A DNA stretch of 64,000 bases from Variovorax paradoxus (GTDB taxonomy: Bacteria; Pseudomonadota; Gammaproteobacteria; Burkholderiales; Burkholderiaceae_C), in the NCBI RefSeq assembly GCF_024734665.1, contig NZ_CP102931.1, positions 1,734,001-1,798,000 of the forward strand, written 5' to 3'. The notes under the pieces were generated by a model. That model worked only from the letters and a program-made list of their open reading frames with translations, had not been told where the DNA came from and did not search any database. The position numbers and the translations under genes are program-made. How positions within the stretch are numbered: position 1 is the first letter of the stretch; every line of letters begins with the position of its first letter. Positions 63,163-64,000 of the stretch are shown in pieces.

Positions 63163-63774
63163 ATGAAACTCTTCTACAGCCCCGGTGCTTCTTCATTGTC
63201 CCCGCACATCGTGCTGCGCGAGGCTGGACTGACCGCGGAGATGGTCCGCGTCGACCTCGAGACCAAGACGCTGCCCGCCACCGGCCAGAGCTATCTGCCG
63301 ATCAACCCCATGGGCAAGGTGCCTGCGCTCGAACTCGACGATGGCGCGGTGCTCACGGAAGGCCTTGCCGTGCTGCAGTACCTCGCCGATCTCGCACCGG
63401 TTTCGCGGCTTGCGCCGGCTGCCGGCACCATGGCCCGCTATCGCCTGGTCGAGGCCCTGAGCTTCGTGGCCACCGAACTGCACAAGGGCTTTGCACCGAT
63501 GTTCGATCCCGACGTGCCGGCTAGCTACAAGCACAGCCTGATCACGGACACCCGCGCTTTCGATCGCATCGCATCGTTGGTGCAGCCGGGGCCGTACGTC
63601 CTCGGCGAACACTTCACCGTCGCGGATGCGTATCTCTATCCGATCTTGCGCCTTGGCCGTCATGCAGGCCTCGATTTTTCCCGCTGGCCGGCGATCGTCA
63701 GCTATATGGAATTGACCGCGAAACGCCCCGCCGTGCGCGCCGCGATGCAGGTCGAAGGCCTGATCGAAGACTGA
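63163..63774 (+). CDS. Glutathione S-transferase family protein
   Basis: A 203-residue GST, with an N-terminal thioredoxin-like domain opening MKLFYSPGASSLSPHIVL (the catalytic Ser/Cys position in the beta-class pattern is serine here), cis-Pro in GKVPALEL, and an all-helical C-terminal domain with FTVADAYLYPIL. CAGGAG precedes the ATG. Probably controlled by the divergent LysR protein. Substrate unknown. Confidence 0.92.
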   Translation: MKLFYSPGASSLSPHIVLREAGLTAEMVRVDLETKTLPATGQSYLPINPMGKVPALELDDGAVLTEGLAVLQYLADLAPVSRLAPAAGTMARYRLVEALSFVATELHKGFAPMFDPDVPASYKHSLITDTRAFDRIASLVQPGPYVLGEHFTVADAYLYPILRLGRHAGLDFSRWPAIVSYMELTAKRPAVRAAMQVEGLIED

Positions 63775-63906
63775 TCGACGAAGGCCTGAAGCGACCGCGT
63801 TACATCCGGGCTCTCGCAGTCGAATAAACTCCGCCCCGCTTGCAGCTTGTATTCGTGCTGCGCCGCCATAGGCAACATGGCGAAATCAAACCTAATAGGA
63901 ACTCAG

Positions 63907-64000
63907 TTGAACCGCATCGAACTCGTCGAAAAAATCGTCACCGCCCACAACGTCAGCAAGGCAGAAGCCGCGCGCATTCTCGAGACCGTTACCGGCTCGA
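63907..64000 (+). CDS. HU-family DNA-binding protein, 5' part only
   Basis: Only 31 codons are in the window. From a TTG start with AGGA upstream, the reading is (M)NRIELVEKI, then VSKAEAARILETV, the typical N-terminal helix-turn-helix of HU/IHF proteins. The gene runs off the right edge, so the beta-arm region that would separate HU from IHF cannot be seen. Confidence 0.8.
   Translation, partial: MNRIELVEKIVTAHNVSKAEAARILETVTGS

Overview
The window is high-GC betaproteobacterial chromosome of the Comamonadaceae/Burkholderiales type, most like Variovorax. This rests on several things: many Bug-family tripartite tricarboxylate receptor proteins and LysR regulators, the one-piece indolepyruvate oxidoreductase beside an Lrp regulator, the neighbourhood murB-yajQ-plsY-ridA, and the run folC-SPOR-cvpA-purF-metZ-gltX. 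Species assignment is inference from gene content only.

Layout. 1-11.6 kb is metabolic: electron-transfer and anchor subunits of a DMSO-reductase-like enzyme (catalytic subunit off the left edge), LysR + RraA-like aldolase + Bug receptor, a DUF2314 exported protein, an Lrp regulator divergent from a 1,202-residue indolepyruvate ferredoxin oxidoreductase, and a phosphate acyltransferase. 11.7-13.65 kb is unusual: a tiny self-contained transcription unit, then seven tightly packed and structurally odd tRNA genes (Leu, Pro, Trp, Gln, Asp, Cys, Asn) behind a boxA-like leader, then a Sir2-family gene that lacks zinc cysteines. 13.7-24.7 kb is an orphan type VI secretion effector island: hcp, a VgrG with a C-terminal HExxH domain, a presumed immunity gene, an Eag (DUF1795) chaperone, a PAAR-Rhs effector with a variable tip, its immunity gene, more immunity-like genes and a truncated second copy of the Rhs immunity gene. 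24.7-29.3 kb holds a decayed HigB/RelE toxin next to an intact HigA-like antitoxin, then a lower-GC restriction-modification cluster (vsr, C5 methyltransferase, Eco29kI-like GIY-YIG nuclease) abutting tRNA-Thr.

29.3-64 kb returns to core genome. The minus-strand unit prfB (with its programmed frameshift), HAD phosphatase, pepN and fbp comes first. A methionine/sulfur block follows (metQ divergent from metNI-metQ, then a third MetQ-like protein coupled to a flavin monooxygenase). After that come oxidoreductases and hydrolases, ybaK, plsY, ridA, yajQ, murB, argG, ppnP, folC, a SPOR protein, cvpA, purF, metZ and gltX with tRNA-Ala/Glu/Asp. A LysR/GST pair and the start of an HU-family gene close the window.

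The stretches most worth follow-up are the tRNA array with its flanking small gene and Sir2 gene, the VgrG-protease and Rhs effector/immunity island, and the toxin-dead/antitoxin-intact module next to the restriction island.
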